A DNA stretch of 64,000 nt from Limiplasma sp034927815 (GCA_034927815.1 JAYFPK010000037.1:1-64000), one strand, 5' to 3'. Positions 43,640-51,860 are shown, counted from the stretch's first letter. The notes: generated by a model not told the origin, from the sequence alone. Numbers and translations: made by a program.

Positions 43640-43682
43640 AGCATAGCATATTCCCCCGAAAAATCAACCGTTAACGTTAACG
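43640..43682 (-). promoter_or_regulatory. uxuB promoter with LacI-type operator palindrome
   Basis: Minus-strand TTGATT (43662-43667), 16-base spacer, TATGCT (43640-43645). Immediately upstream of the -35 box lies the perfect 14-base palindrome CGTTAACGTTAACG (43669-43682), which contains the same core as the site upstream of the LacI regulator gene. Confidence 0.7.
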
Positions 43683-43989
43683 AAAGAAGGGGAATCGGAA
43701 ATTTTTTTGGCGTTTTTCAGGGAGACGCACCCAAACCGCATTTTTGTATGCCGCTAACAGACGGCTGAACCGCTTCATGCCATCCCCCCTTTGGAGCTCT
43801 CCCATAAGGCTGTTTCCTCTGGACGGGGGAGGTGCTTTTTCTGGGAGTGGGGCAAAAGGGTTTTCGTTGGATTCCTAGAAATCATGATAGAGGGAAGCGG
43901 ACGGCGAAGAGAGCCGCGCCGAATCCCGGAGCTGCCTACGGAGGCGGCGGCGGGCCCCTGCGCCTGGGGGCGCGGAATATACAGGATTG

Positions 43990-44150
43990 CAAAGGGCCTT
44001 GAGCGCCTGAAAAGGCTTGATCAGGAACGGGGTGCAAAGCCCCGGCGAACCCGTCGCCGTATGTGGGAGAAAGCGTGAAAAATGCCACTGTCCGCAAGGA
44101 TGGGAAGGCCGCGCGGCCGATGAACACAAGCCGGAAGACTGGCTCAAGGA
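43990..44150 (+). ncRNA. Cobalamin riboswitch
   Basis: Ordered elements match the adenosylcobalamin riboswitch: a P2-like GCGCCTGAAAAGGCTTGAT region (near 44003), GGAACGGGGTGCAAAGCCCCG (44024-44044), GCCACTG (44084-44090), GGGAAGG (44102-44108) and the B12 box AAGCCGGAAGACTGGC (44128-44143). A downstream inverted repeat (44158-44164 with 44183-44189) may be part of the expression platform. It lies upstream of the DUF4430 and ECF S-component genes. The outer boundaries are approximate. Confidence 0.9.
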
Positions 44151-44252
44151 TTCATGAATGCCCCGCCCACGGGGACTTGCGTGGGGCATGGCCTGCGGGC
44201 CCATGATTTCCCTTTGGCATAGAGACCCAAACGAAAGAGAGGAAGGGAACTC

Positions 44253-44645
44253 ATGAAGAACAGGAAGTGGATACTGGGGATCGTGGCCTTGGCGGTGGTG
44301 GCCGCGCTGCTGGCAGGGGCCTACCTGCTGTGGATGCCCAAGGGAACCCAGGGGGCCAAGGCGCTGCAGGTGCAGGTGGTGCACCAGGATGGGACCGGCA
44401 AGGAACTGGCCCTCAAGACCGACCAGGAGTTTTTGCGGGGCGCGCTGGAGGAGGTCAGCCTCATCAGCGGCGAGGAAAGCGCCTATGGCCTGTTTGTCAA
44501 GACCGTGGACGGCTATACCGCCGATGACGGCAAGCAGGAATGGTGGCTCTTTACCAAGGGCGGAGAGGAGCTGTTTACCGGCGTGGACGCCACCCCCGTG
44601 GCTGACGGCGATCACTTTGAAATCACCCTGAAAACGGGGTACTGA
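44253..44645 (+). CDS. DUF4430-domain protein, B12-controlled extracytoplasmic protein
   Basis: A 130-residue protein with one N-terminal transmembrane anchor or uncleaved signal (residues 6-29) and a single DUF4430 domain (about 37-130), a fold shared with the C-terminal domain of transcobalamin and intrinsic factor. Characteristic features are the FLRGALEEV segment and YGLFVKTVDGY...QEWWLF...GVDATPVADGD. It lies behind a cobalamin riboswitch and one base before the S-component gene. It probably captures corrinoid at the cell surface and hands it to that transporter. The binding role is inferred from domain and context, not shown. Confidence 0.85.
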   Translation: MKNRKWILGIVALAVVAALLAGAYLLWMPKGTQGAKALQVQVVHQDGTGKELALKTDQEFLRGALEEVSLISGEESAYGLFVKTVDGYTADDGKQEWWLFTKGGEELFTGVDATPVADGDHFEITLKTGY

Positions 44646-44646
44646 T

Positions 44647-45177
44647 ATGGCCCGGGAGGTGGCGCAAAGGGAAGGCGGGCTGCGGCTGTACCGGGAGCTT
44701 CCCCTGCTGGCGATGCTGGCGGCCATTTTGTTGGGCGTACAGGTGGCCTTGGCCCCCTTGCCCAACATCGAGCTGGTATCCCTGTTGGTGGTGGTGTACA
44801 CCCGCAGGCTGGGCAACAGGGCGCTGTTGGTGATCTACGCCTTTGTGCTGCTGGAAGGGCTGGTGTACGGCTTTGGGTTGTGGTTTGTAAACTATCTGTA
44901 CATCTGGGCCATCCTTTGGGGGCTTGCCATGGCCTTCCGGCAAATGGAGGGCATCCTGGGCTGGGTGGTGATTCTGGGGGGCTTTGGGCTTGCCTTCGGC
45001 TTTCTGTGCGCCATCCCCTACCTGTTTCTGGGCGGGCCGGGGGCGGCGGTAAGCTACTTCCTCAGCGGGATTCCCTTTGATCTGCTCCACGGCGCGGGGA
45101 ACATGGCCGCCGCCGCGGTGCTGATGCGCCCGTTGGAAAAGCTGATGAGGAGATTGTATCAGGGGAGCATGGGGTAG
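44647..45177 (+). CDS. ECF transporter S component, predicted cobalamin uptake
   Basis: A 176-residue membrane protein with about five to six hydrophobic helices, the size and layout of energy-coupling factor substrate-binding (S) subunits. Segments such as PLPNIELVSLLVVV and the FLSGIPFDLLHGAGNMAAA near the end resemble vitamin-type S components (CbrT/CblT-like). The cobalamin riboswitch and the DUF4430 partner argue for cobalamin or a corrinoid precursor. No EcfA or EcfT genes are nearby, so it would depend on a shared group II ECF module elsewhere. The start follows the upstream stop by one base. Confidence 0.85.
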   Translation: MAREVAQREGGLRLYRELPLLAMLAAILLGVQVALAPLPNIELVSLLVVVYTRRLGNRALLVIYAFVLLEGLVYGFGLWFVNYLYIWAILWGLAMAFRQMEGILGWVVILGGFGLAFGFLCAIPYLFLGGPGAAVSYFLSGIPFDLLHGAGNMAAAAVLMRPLEKLMRRLYQGSMG

Positions 45178-45369
45178 GGGGGGATTGAGCTGTACGCCAT
45201 TGGGAAGAACAGCCGCCCCTGAAAATCCGGCGGGCCGTGCCCTGCCTATGGGGAGGGAAAGCCCTTGAAAATATCCCTTCTGCCTGCTTGCTTTTCCTGC
45301 TTTCCTTGCATCCATAAACCCCGAGGCGGAGGGAGAGCGCTTGCCCGCGCTCCCTCCGCCTCTTCTCGA

Positions 45370-45600
45370 GTAGAGTAAACCCCCGGCTAAGCCGGGGAAG
45401 AAAAGCGTAAGCTTTGCCCAAAACTCTCCCGGTTTATGAGGAGGCCCTAGGGGATAACAACAGCTAGGAACTCCGTCGATTTATGGATAGTGGGTCAGGA
45501 GTAAGAGGTTGACAGGATTTCGATGCGTCTTAAGACGCTTCGCTAGTACTAGGCCCTTCTAGGGCTTACTCAAGCCGCCGGCTCAGCCCCTGGTCATGAC
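45370..45600. other. Structured non-coding block, possible IS200/IS605-type end or omega-RNA remnant
   Basis: No gene is evident from 45178 to 45743. Within it, palindromes cluster: CCCCGGC/GCCGGGG (45381-45397), CCCTAGGG near 45448, GCGTCTTAAGACGC (45525-45538), CTAGTACTAG (45543-45552) and GCCCT/AGGGC (45553-45565). Read on the minus strand, the block ends in a GC hairpin followed by GTTTACTC, reminiscent of the 3-prime ends of tnpB-type insertion sequences. No transposase or tnpB fragment was found on either side. Recognition is by general resemblance only. Confidence 0.35.
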
Positions 45601-45743
45601 TGATTGGTTTTTGCCCATGGTATTCCCTTGTGGGGGCGGTTTTTGTACCGTTGGGGCTTTGCTGCACCCTTTGAACGATGAAGCCAAACCATACCGTGTT
45701 CCGCTTCCACCCCCTGTATTGCCGCCATGCCACTTTTGAGCGC

Positions 45744-46037
45744 TCACTCATAATACCAGTCCACACGGTCCTCGTCGCTGCGCTGGGTGGGCTCGGCCAG
45801 GCCCTCCTCCAGCAGCTCGTCAATATGCCGGCAAACATCCCCCAGCGTTTTCCAGAGGGCAACCTTCTCATCGAACAGGGGAAAGCCAAAGGCTTTCTCG
45901 CAGGCGATGGCGAGCTTCGCCACGTCAATGGGCATGACGTCGTTTTCAGGGGAGAGGGAGAAGGAAGAGTCCATCTCCAGGGGGTCCATGGAGAGGATTT
46001 CTCCCAGGAGGGCCGCCGCCGTGTCCAGGGTTTTCAT
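45744..46037 (-). CDS. Acyl-carrier-protein-like protein without the phosphopantetheine serine
   Basis: A 97-residue acidic protein. Residues of about 35-80 align by eye with acyl carrier protein helices II-IV (PIDVAKLAIACEKAFGFPL against the usual SLDVVELVMALEEEFGIEI, then KTLGDVCRHIDELLEE). The invariant serine of the DSL motif is replaced by proline (MPID), so it should not carry a phosphopantetheine arm. Its start overlaps the HelD stop by four bases (ATGA), which indicates translational coupling and a shared task. The function is unknown; it may act as a small partner protein of the helicase. Confidence 0.7.
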   Translation of the reverse strand: MKTLDTAAALLGEILSMDPLEMDSSFSLSPENDVMPIDVAKLAIACEKAFGFPLFDEKVALWKTLGDVCRHIDELLEEGLAEPTQRSDEDRVDWYYE

Positions 46038-48295
46038 CCGGCCACCTCCGTTTCCGCCGCCAGCAGCGGGCTTTTGGTCCCTGTGTAAAACAGCCGCAGC
46101 ACATGCAAGGCCCTGGTACAGCCGATGTAGAGCAGGCTCCTGTCCTCCGGGCCGCCATAGCGGCCGGCGTCCACGCCGTAAAGGAGCGCCGCGTCAAATT
46201 CCAGGCCCTTGGCGGTGTAGAGCGAAAGGATGGAGATACGGTCATTTTGAAGGGCGCCCTCCGTGCCCACCAGCACGACGCGGGGCTCTCCCTTGAGCCG
46301 CTGATACAGGGCCTTGGCGTCCCGCTGGGTTTTGCAAAGCAGCGCCACGGAGCGGTGCCCGGCCTGTAAGCATTGCCGGGCGTGCTGTAGCAGCAGCGCG
46401 TCCAGCTCCTTTTCGTTTGCGGCGCTGTGAAGGCTCGGCTTTTCGCCGGAGCGGCTGAAGCATTCCCCGGCGGTTCCCGGGGGCAAGAACCGGGCGCTGA
46501 AGGCCCAAATCTCCCGGGTGCAGCGGAAGCTTTTGTCCAGCGTCACCAACAGGCTGTTGGCTTTGCCAAAGGCATTGTTCATGTCGTCATACAGCGAAAG
46601 TCCGGCGGGGCCCGCCAGCGTCTGCTGCACATCCCCCAGCAAGGTAAAGCGGGCCTTGGGAAAGAGCAGCTTCAGCAGCGCGGCGTGCAGCGCGTCCAGG
46701 TCCTGGGCTTCGTCCACCACCACCTGCCGCAGGGAGGTATGCGCCTTGGGACCGTTCACCCGGGCCTCCAGGTAGGCGATGGCGGCGGCGTCCTCATAGG
46801 GGAGCGCGTTTCCCATAAGGCGCTCCAGAGTAGCCAGGCGGAGGGGCTCGATGTCCCGCTGGGGCAAAAGCCCCGCGGCCAGGCGGCCAAAGGCCTCCCG
46901 GTTTGAAAACAGCCCGCGGTACAGCGCGGCGCAGTCCAACCTCGTAAACGCGCGGATTTGCGCAAGGAGCCGCCCGCTCTCCCGGATGGAGAGCATCCGG
47001 GCGTAGGGCTGGGCTTCCAAGGCATGCTGGGGGCAGCGCCTCGTAAATTCCAGTAGCTGTTCGTACCGGGCGGGAACCAGGGGGTGAATCCGCTCCCAGA
47101 GGGCCTTTTCCAGCCTTCGCAGCCGCAGGCCCAGGGGAATGTTCTTCACGGAATTGCACACGCAGACCCGGCACCACTGGGCGTTGGCCACCTGACGGCC
47201 ATCGTATTGCACATCGCAAAAGGGAATCCATTTTTGGGGCAGTTCCCGGACCCACCTCTCCAGCAAGGTCAAAAACGCCCCGGAGCCCTTGAAGCTCCGG
47301 GAGAAGCGCATCCGGTCCTTTTCCTCCCCGGGGGGCTCGGTGAGAAACGCCTCCACCCAGGCGCTCCGGGGCTCAATTTTCAGGCCCGGAAGCAGGTTTG
47401 CCAGCAGCTCCTCCAGCAGCAAGGTCTGCACCTGCTTTTCCCCCAGGTCTGGAAGCACCTGGGAGATATACCGCTCGAAGGTGGCGTTGGGCGCCAGCAC
47501 CAAAATTTCGTTGGGGGACAGGCGGTCCTTTTGCAAGCCCTGGTACATGAGGTACGCCACCCGGTGCAGCGCCACGGAGGTTTTTCCGCTGCCCGCGGAG
47601 CCTTGCACCATGAGCAGCTCGGCCTTCATGTCCCGGATGATCCTGTCCTGATCCCGCTGGATGGTCTCCACGATGCTCTTCATGGAGGCGGAGGCGGGCT
47701 GGGAGAGCAGCTCCCGCAGGAAATGGTCCATCACCTGTTCGTTGGAATCGAAGTAATACAGCAATTCCCCGTGGTGGATCTCATATTGGCGCTTGAGCAG
47801 CACCTCCCCCTCCACGGTCCCGGCGGGGGCTTCGTACTTGGCGGGCCCCAGGCCATATTGGTAGAAGACGCTGGCAATGGGTACCCGCCAGTCGTAGATG
47901 TGGATTTTCATAGGGCTCTTTTCCATAAGGGTGGCCCGGCCAATGTAGATGGGCTGGGTTTTGCCGTCTGCAAAGCGGAAGTCGATCCGGGCAAAGTAGG
48001 GGTTCTCGCCCATCCTGAGAAGGGTGCGGATGGATTCCCCGGTGTTTTCCTGGGCGGAGGTCATTTGGGTCAGGGAGTGTGTGCCCTGGCTCAGCTCCGC
48101 CAGGTCCGCAAAGCCCTGGAAGCTGTACAGGCCGCCCACATCCATTTGGTTGCTTTCCATCCGCTCCTCCTGGATGGCGCGGATGATTTGCGCGTACCGG
48201 ACGCTTTCCTGGGCGGCTGTGTCCAACTGCCGCCCAATGATGGCAAGGGTTTGCGCCAAGTGCTGCTTTTCTTGCTGAAGCTCGTCTTGTTCCAT
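46034..48295 (-). CDS. helD: HelD-type UvrD/Rep-family helicase
   Basis: A 753-residue superfamily 1 ATPase. A helical N-terminus (1-70, coiled-coil-like) is followed by Walker A GSAGSGKT (232-239), Walker B-type VVDEAQDLD and C-terminal helicase motifs (TAKGLEFDAALLYG near 700). The N-terminal coiled-coil and length match Firmicutes HelD, which binds RNA polymerase and helps release stalled complexes, more than DNA-unwinding UvrD/PcrA. The ATG at 48295 opens the frame. It is cotranscribed with the small ACP-like protein. Confidence 0.85.
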   Translation of the reverse strand: MEQDELQQEKQHLAQTLAIIGRQLDTAAQESVRYAQIIRAIQEERMESNQMDVGGLYSFQGFADLAELSQGTHSLTQMTSAQENTGESIRTLLRMGENPYFARIDFRFADGKTQPIYIGRATLMEKSPMKIHIYDWRVPIASVFYQYGLGPAKYEAPAGTVEGEVLLKRQYEIHHGELLYYFDSNEQVMDHFLRELLSQPASASMKSIVETIQRDQDRIIRDMKAELLMVQGSAGSGKTSVALHRVAYLMYQGLQKDRLSPNEILVLAPNATFERYISQVLPDLGEKQVQTLLLEELLANLLPGLKIEPRSAWVEAFLTEPPGEEKDRMRFSRSFKGSGAFLTLLERWVRELPQKWIPFCDVQYDGRQVANAQWCRVCVCNSVKNIPLGLRLRRLEKALWERIHPLVPARYEQLLEFTRRCPQHALEAQPYARMLSIRESGRLLAQIRAFTRLDCAALYRGLFSNREAFGRLAAGLLPQRDIEPLRLATLERLMGNALPYEDAAAIAYLEARVNGPKAHTSLRQVVVDEAQDLDALHAALLKLLFPKARFTLLGDVQQTLAGPAGLSLYDDMNNAFGKANSLLVTLDKSFRCTREIWAFSARFLPPGTAGECFSRSGEKPSLHSAANEKELDALLLQHARQCLQAGHRSVALLCKTQRDAKALYQRLKGEPRVVLVGTEGALQNDRISILSLYTAKGLEFDAALLYGVDAGRYGGPEDRSLLYIGCTRALHVLRLFYTGTKSPLLAAETEVAG

Positions 48296-48417
48296 ACAGC
48301 GTTCCCTCCCGGCCCTTGATGTCCGCTTAGCCTACCACAGATGCCGGGAAAGATACAGACTATTCTTTTTTGCCAAAACGTGCTATCATAGAGATAGAAA
48401 GAGGATACAAAGCGGTT

Positions 48418-48448
48418 GCCCTTGGGAGGCAGTCCGAAGGGCTTTTTT
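48418..48448 (+). terminator. Plus-strand terminator-like hairpin between helD and rarA
   Basis: GCCCTT (48418-48423) and AAGGGC (48437-48442) are followed by six T. Both flanking genes are on the minus strand, where the hairpin has no T tail, so it would end a short plus-strand transcript. An extended -10 (TGC TATCAT, 48381-48389) lies about 30 bases upstream. Confidence 0.4.
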
Positions 48449-48479
48449 GCGCCGGGCTCCCTTCACGCTGCCAAGGGCG

Positions 48480-49799
48480 CTACCCCTTGTGCTGCCGCTT
48501 CCATTCCTTGATCTGCTCCAGCCGCGCCTTGTACTTCGCCTCCAGGCCCTGCTCCGTGGGTTGGTAGTATTCCCTGCCCAGCAAAGAATCGGGCAGGCAT
48601 TGCATATTGGTCAGCTTGTCCAGGGTGTCATGGGCGTACTGGTAGCCCTTGCCGTAGTCCAGCTCCTCCATGAGCCGCGTGGGGGCGTTGCGGATCACCA
48701 GGGGCACCGGTTCGGCCAGCTGGGTCAGCGCGTCCTTTTTGGCGTTGCCATAGGCCAGGTACAGGGCGTTGGACTTGGGGGCCATGGCCATGTACACCAC
48801 GGCCTGGGTCAGGTGCACGCTGCATTCCGGCATGCCGATGAAATGGCACGCCTGGTAGGCCGCCACGGCGGTCTCCAGCGCCCGGGGGTCCGCAAGGCCG
48901 ACGTCCTCGCTGGCGAAGCGTACCACCCGCCGCGCCACATACAGCGGGTCCTCCCCGGCCTCCAGCATGCGGGCCAGCCAGTATACGGCGGCGTCCGGGT
49001 CGGAGTTGCGCATGGACTTGTGCAAGGCGGAAATCAGGTTGTAGTGCTCCTCGCCCTTCTTGTCGTACAGCAAGGACTTTTTGGAAATGCACTGTTCCAG
49101 GGTTTCCGGCGACACGGTGACGGTGTCCCCCTCCATGTCCCCGTTGAGGACCACCATCTCCAACGTGGAAAGGGCCGCCCGGGCGTCGCCGTTGGCGAAC
49201 CGGGCGATAACCTCCAGCGTGTCCGGGGCGAGCACGACGTTTTGCCGGCCAAACCCCCGGGGGTCCTTTAGCGCCCGGGAGAGAAGCTCCGTCAGCTCCC
49301 GGGGCTGCAGCGCCTGCAGCACAAAGACCTTGCAGCGGGACAGCAGCGCCCCGTTGATTTCAAAGGAAGGGTTTTCCGTGGTGGCGCCGATCAAAATGAT
49401 GCTCCCCTTCTCCACAAAGGGCAAAAACGCGTCCTGCTGCGCCTTGTTGAAGCGGTGAATCTCATCCACAAACAAAATGGTCTGGATGCCGAACTTGCGG
49501 TTGCCCTCGGCCTGCTGCATCACGGTGCGGATTTCCTTGATGCCGCTGGTAACCGCGGAAAAATCGATGAACTCCGCCTTGGAATGCCCCGCGACGATGC
49601 GGGCCAAGGTGGTTTTGCCCACGCCCGGCGGCCCCCAGAAGATCATGGAGGAGACCCGGTCGCTTTCGATCAGGCGGCGCAGCACCTTGCCTTCGCCAAG
49701 CAGGTGGCGCTGGCCTACAAACTCGTCCAGGGTCCGGGGGCGCAGCCGGGCGGCCAGCGGCTGGGCGTCCTGGGTTTGAAAAAGCGTCTGCTGCTCCAT
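48480..49799 (-). CDS. rarA: Replication-associated recombination protein A
   Basis: A 439-residue AAA+ ATPase of the RarA/MgsA/WRNIP1 family, which acts at stalled replication forks. The opening LAARLRPRTLDEFVGQ, Walker A GPPGVGKTT (56-64), Walker B LFVDEIHRFNKAQQDAFLP and sensor segment IGATTENPSFE are all canonical. The C-terminal helical tetramerisation domain is complete. A minus-strand promoter (TTGCGT at 49852-49857, TATAAT at 49829-49834, 17-base spacer) precedes it. Confidence 0.96.
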   Translation of the reverse strand: MEQQTLFQTQDAQPLAARLRPRTLDEFVGQRHLLGEGKVLRRLIESDRVSSMIFWGPPGVGKTTLARIVAGHSKAEFIDFSAVTSGIKEIRTVMQQAEGNRKFGIQTILFVDEIHRFNKAQQDAFLPFVEKGSIILIGATTENPSFEINGALLSRCKVFVLQALQPRELTELLSRALKDPRGFGRQNVVLAPDTLEVIARFANGDARAALSTLEMVVLNGDMEGDTVTVSPETLEQCISKKSLLYDKKGEEHYNLISALHKSMRNSDPDAAVYWLARMLEAGEDPLYVARRVVRFASEDVGLADPRALETAVAAYQACHFIGMPECSVHLTQAVVYMAMAPKSNALYLAYGNAKKDALTQLAEPVPLVIRNAPTRLMEELDYGKGYQYAHDTLDKLTNMQCLPDSLLGREYYQPTEQGLEAKYKARLEQIKEWKRQHKG

Positions 49800-49828
49800 C
49801 CTTTTCCCTCTCCTCTGCTCTTTCTTGC

Positions 49829-49857
49829 ATTATAAGGCCCTCCCCGGGCGGACGCAA
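49829..49857 (-). promoter_or_regulatory. rarA promoter
   Basis: Minus-strand TTGCGT (49852-49857) and TATAAT (49829-49834), 17-base spacer, about 30 bases before the ATG. Confidence 0.6.
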
Positions 49858-50059
49858 GGGGAACAGGCGAAGGCCTCCGCTTCCATGGGTAATATTGAAT
49901 AGGATGCGGGCGGAAACGCTTCCAAGGCGGCGCTATATTTGGGGGAATCCCCGGCCTTTGCGCGGTTTTTGCAAAGCGCTGTACAGGAAAGTCCAGCCAG
50001 TCTCATAGAAATGTTCCCGCACACAAGGAAAAAAACTGGACAGATATTACAAATTTGCC

Positions 50060-50088
50060 TTGACAAGGCCGGGAGCCTGTGATATGAT
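50060..50088 (+). promoter_or_regulatory. Strong promoter of a long leader or non-coding RNA
   Basis: Perfect TTGACA (50060-50065), 17-base spacer, TATGAT (50083-50088). The next gene starts only at 50489, leaving about 390 bases of transcribed leader. Confidence 0.8.
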
Positions 50089-50094
50089 TGCACT

Positions 50095-50392
50095 ATCAAC
50101 AAATTGGCTAAGAAAAGAGTGTGGTTTTTGGCATTGGGACGGCCCCGCGAGGCTCCTGGCGCCGCAAAAAGATTGGACTGAGCGTTTCAATGTACTCAAA
50201 GAGAACATAAGGTGCCCGGCGTACCCATTGGACTGCGCAAACAGGCGCAGGAAAATGAGGCGGCGTAGGGTTTAAGTGAAGTATGTCCAAAAGGGTGCCG
50301 CCACAAGGCAGAGGGGCTTGGGTGGCGGTGGCAATGAGATGGCGCAAGGGCTGAAACCCGCTCCTTGAGTCGGATTTTGCGACGGTTTTTTC
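50095..50392 (+). ncRNA. Putative structured leader or independent ncRNA (unclassified)
   Basis: The roughly 300 bases after the promoter have no convincing reading frame. They include a hairpin with CCGCCACAAG/CTTGGGTGGCGG arms (about 50300-50333) and end in a short GTCG/CGAC stem followed by six T (50385-50390), which could be a weak terminator or attenuator. Position next to rarA recalls 6S RNA neighbourhoods in some Firmicutes, but a 6S-type closing stem was not found by eye. Its class is therefore open. Confidence 0.4.
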
Positions 50393-50488
50393 CCAGGGCG
50401 GGGATTGGGACCCCGGCAGGCTTTCATCCCTAATATCGAGGCGTTGCGCTTCCAGATATTACATACTATGAAAAGGAGGAACCCAACC

Positions 50489-51829
50489 ATGAAGAAACTG
50501 CTCTCTGTGGTACTCGTCGCCCTGATGCTGCTGGGCAGCGTCACCTTTGCCGTGGCAGAGGAAAAGGTCACCCTAAACATCTGGTCCTTCACCAATGAAC
50601 TGGAAGGAATGATCAGCAAGTATTTCACCCCCGCCCATCCCAACATTGAGATCACCTACACCCTGTATCCCACCGATGCCGGGGAATACACCAGCAAGGT
50701 GGACGCCCTGCTGGGCACCGACGCCGCCAATGCCGAGGCGCCCGATGTGTTCGCGTTGGAAGCTGCTTTCGTGAAGAAGTATGTGGACAGCGACTGGACC
50801 GCCAACCTCCTGGACATCGGCTTTGAAGAGGCTGATTTCGCCAGCTGCATTCCCGCGATGCTGCAGATTGGCACCAACAACGACACCGGCGTGCACAAGG
50901 GCCTGGCCTGGCAGTCCACCCCCGGCGCGCTGTTCTACAGGGCTTCCCTGGCGGAAAAATACCTGGGCGTGACCACCCCCGAGGAGTTCCAGGCCAAGGT
51001 CGCCGATTGGGATACCTTTATGGAAACCGCCCAGGAGCTGAAGGAAGCCTCCGGCGGCGCTGTGAAGATGTTCAACTCCCTGGGCGATATCTGGAACGCC
51101 TATCAGTACAGCCGCACCCAGCCCTGGGTGGTGGACGGCAAGCTGGTCATCGACGATGTGCTGCTGGACTACGTGGATCTTTGCAAAGAGGCGGAGACCG
51201 ACGATCTGTACAACAAGGGCACCGCTTGGACCGAGTCCTGGTTTGAGGGCATGAAGACCGACATCACCATGTGCTACCTCCTGCCCACCTGGGGCTTGCA
51301 CTATGTGCTCAAGCCCAACTGCGGCAACTATGACGCCGAAACCGACGCCGCGGTTCCCGATGCGGCGGGCACCTATGGCGATTGGCGCATGGTGGACGGC
51401 CCTGTGGGCTACTCCTGGGGCGGCACCTGGCTGGCCGCGAACTCCGCCAAGGTTGCTGGTGCGGACGAGGCCAAGCTGGCGGCTATCAAGGAGTTCATCC
51501 GTTTCTTCACCCTGGATGAGGATTTCCTCTACACCTATGCCAAGGATTCCGGCGACTTCGTGTCCAACAACGCCATCGTGGACAAGGTCATCGCCGAGGG
51601 CGGCATCCCCAACCCGTTCCTGGGCGGACAGGACCATTACAGCGCTTTTGCCACCGCCGCCAACCTGGCCAACGGCGCGATCATGAGCCGCTTTGACGAG
51701 ACCCTCAACACCCTCTGGGCCGACAACGTGACGACCCCCTACTCCAAGGGCGAAGTGGAATTCGACGACGCCATCGCCACCTTCAAGGAGAAAGTAGCCG
51801 CCGCGTACACCGATCTGGTCATCGAGTAA
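50489..51829 (+). CDS. Extracellular solute-binding protein, family 1 (oligosaccharide type)
   Basis: A 446-residue secreted binding protein of the maltose-binding (SBP_bac_1) class. The signal peptide MKKLLSVVLVALMLLGS ends near FAVAEE (residues 20-25) with no cysteine. The mature start VTLNIWSFTNELEG and the central WQSTPGALFYRASLAEKYLG are typical of sugar-binding members. AAAGGAGGAACCC precedes the ATG at 50489; the upstream open frame is leader. It pairs with the 51977 and 52954 permeases, and the downstream GH3 gene suggests beta-linked oligosaccharides such as xylo- or cello-oligomers. A terminator-like hairpin follows it. Confidence 0.9.
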   Translation: MKKLLSVVLVALMLLGSVTFAVAEEKVTLNIWSFTNELEGMISKYFTPAHPNIEITYTLYPTDAGEYTSKVDALLGTDAANAEAPDVFALEAAFVKKYVDSDWTANLLDIGFEEADFASCIPAMLQIGTNNDTGVHKGLAWQSTPGALFYRASLAEKYLGVTTPEEFQAKVADWDTFMETAQELKEASGGAVKMFNSLGDIWNAYQYSRTQPWVVDGKLVIDDVLLDYVDLCKEAETDDLYNKGTAWTESWFEGMKTDITMCYLLPTWGLHYVLKPNCGNYDAETDAAVPDAAGTYGDWRMVDGPVGYSWGGTWLAANSAKVAGADEAKLAAIKEFIRFFTLDEDFLYTYAKDSGDFVSNNAIVDKVIAEGGIPNPFLGGQDHYSAFATAANLANGAIMSRFDETLNTLWADNVTTPYSKGEVEFDDAIATFKEKVAAAYTDLVIE

Positions 51830-51860
51830 GCCCAAAGGCACCCGTTCCCTTCACGACTTC

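Noticed and set aside
43791..44078. A 95-codon plus-strand open frame upstream of the DUF4430 gene
   Set aside because: Its end overlaps the cobalamin riboswitch, it has no ribosome binding site, and the product is highly basic with no recognisable motif.
49980..50040. AGGAAAGTCC resembling the conserved RNase P RNA segment
   Set aside because: It lies upstream of the strong promoter and the other conserved RNase P elements were not found around it.
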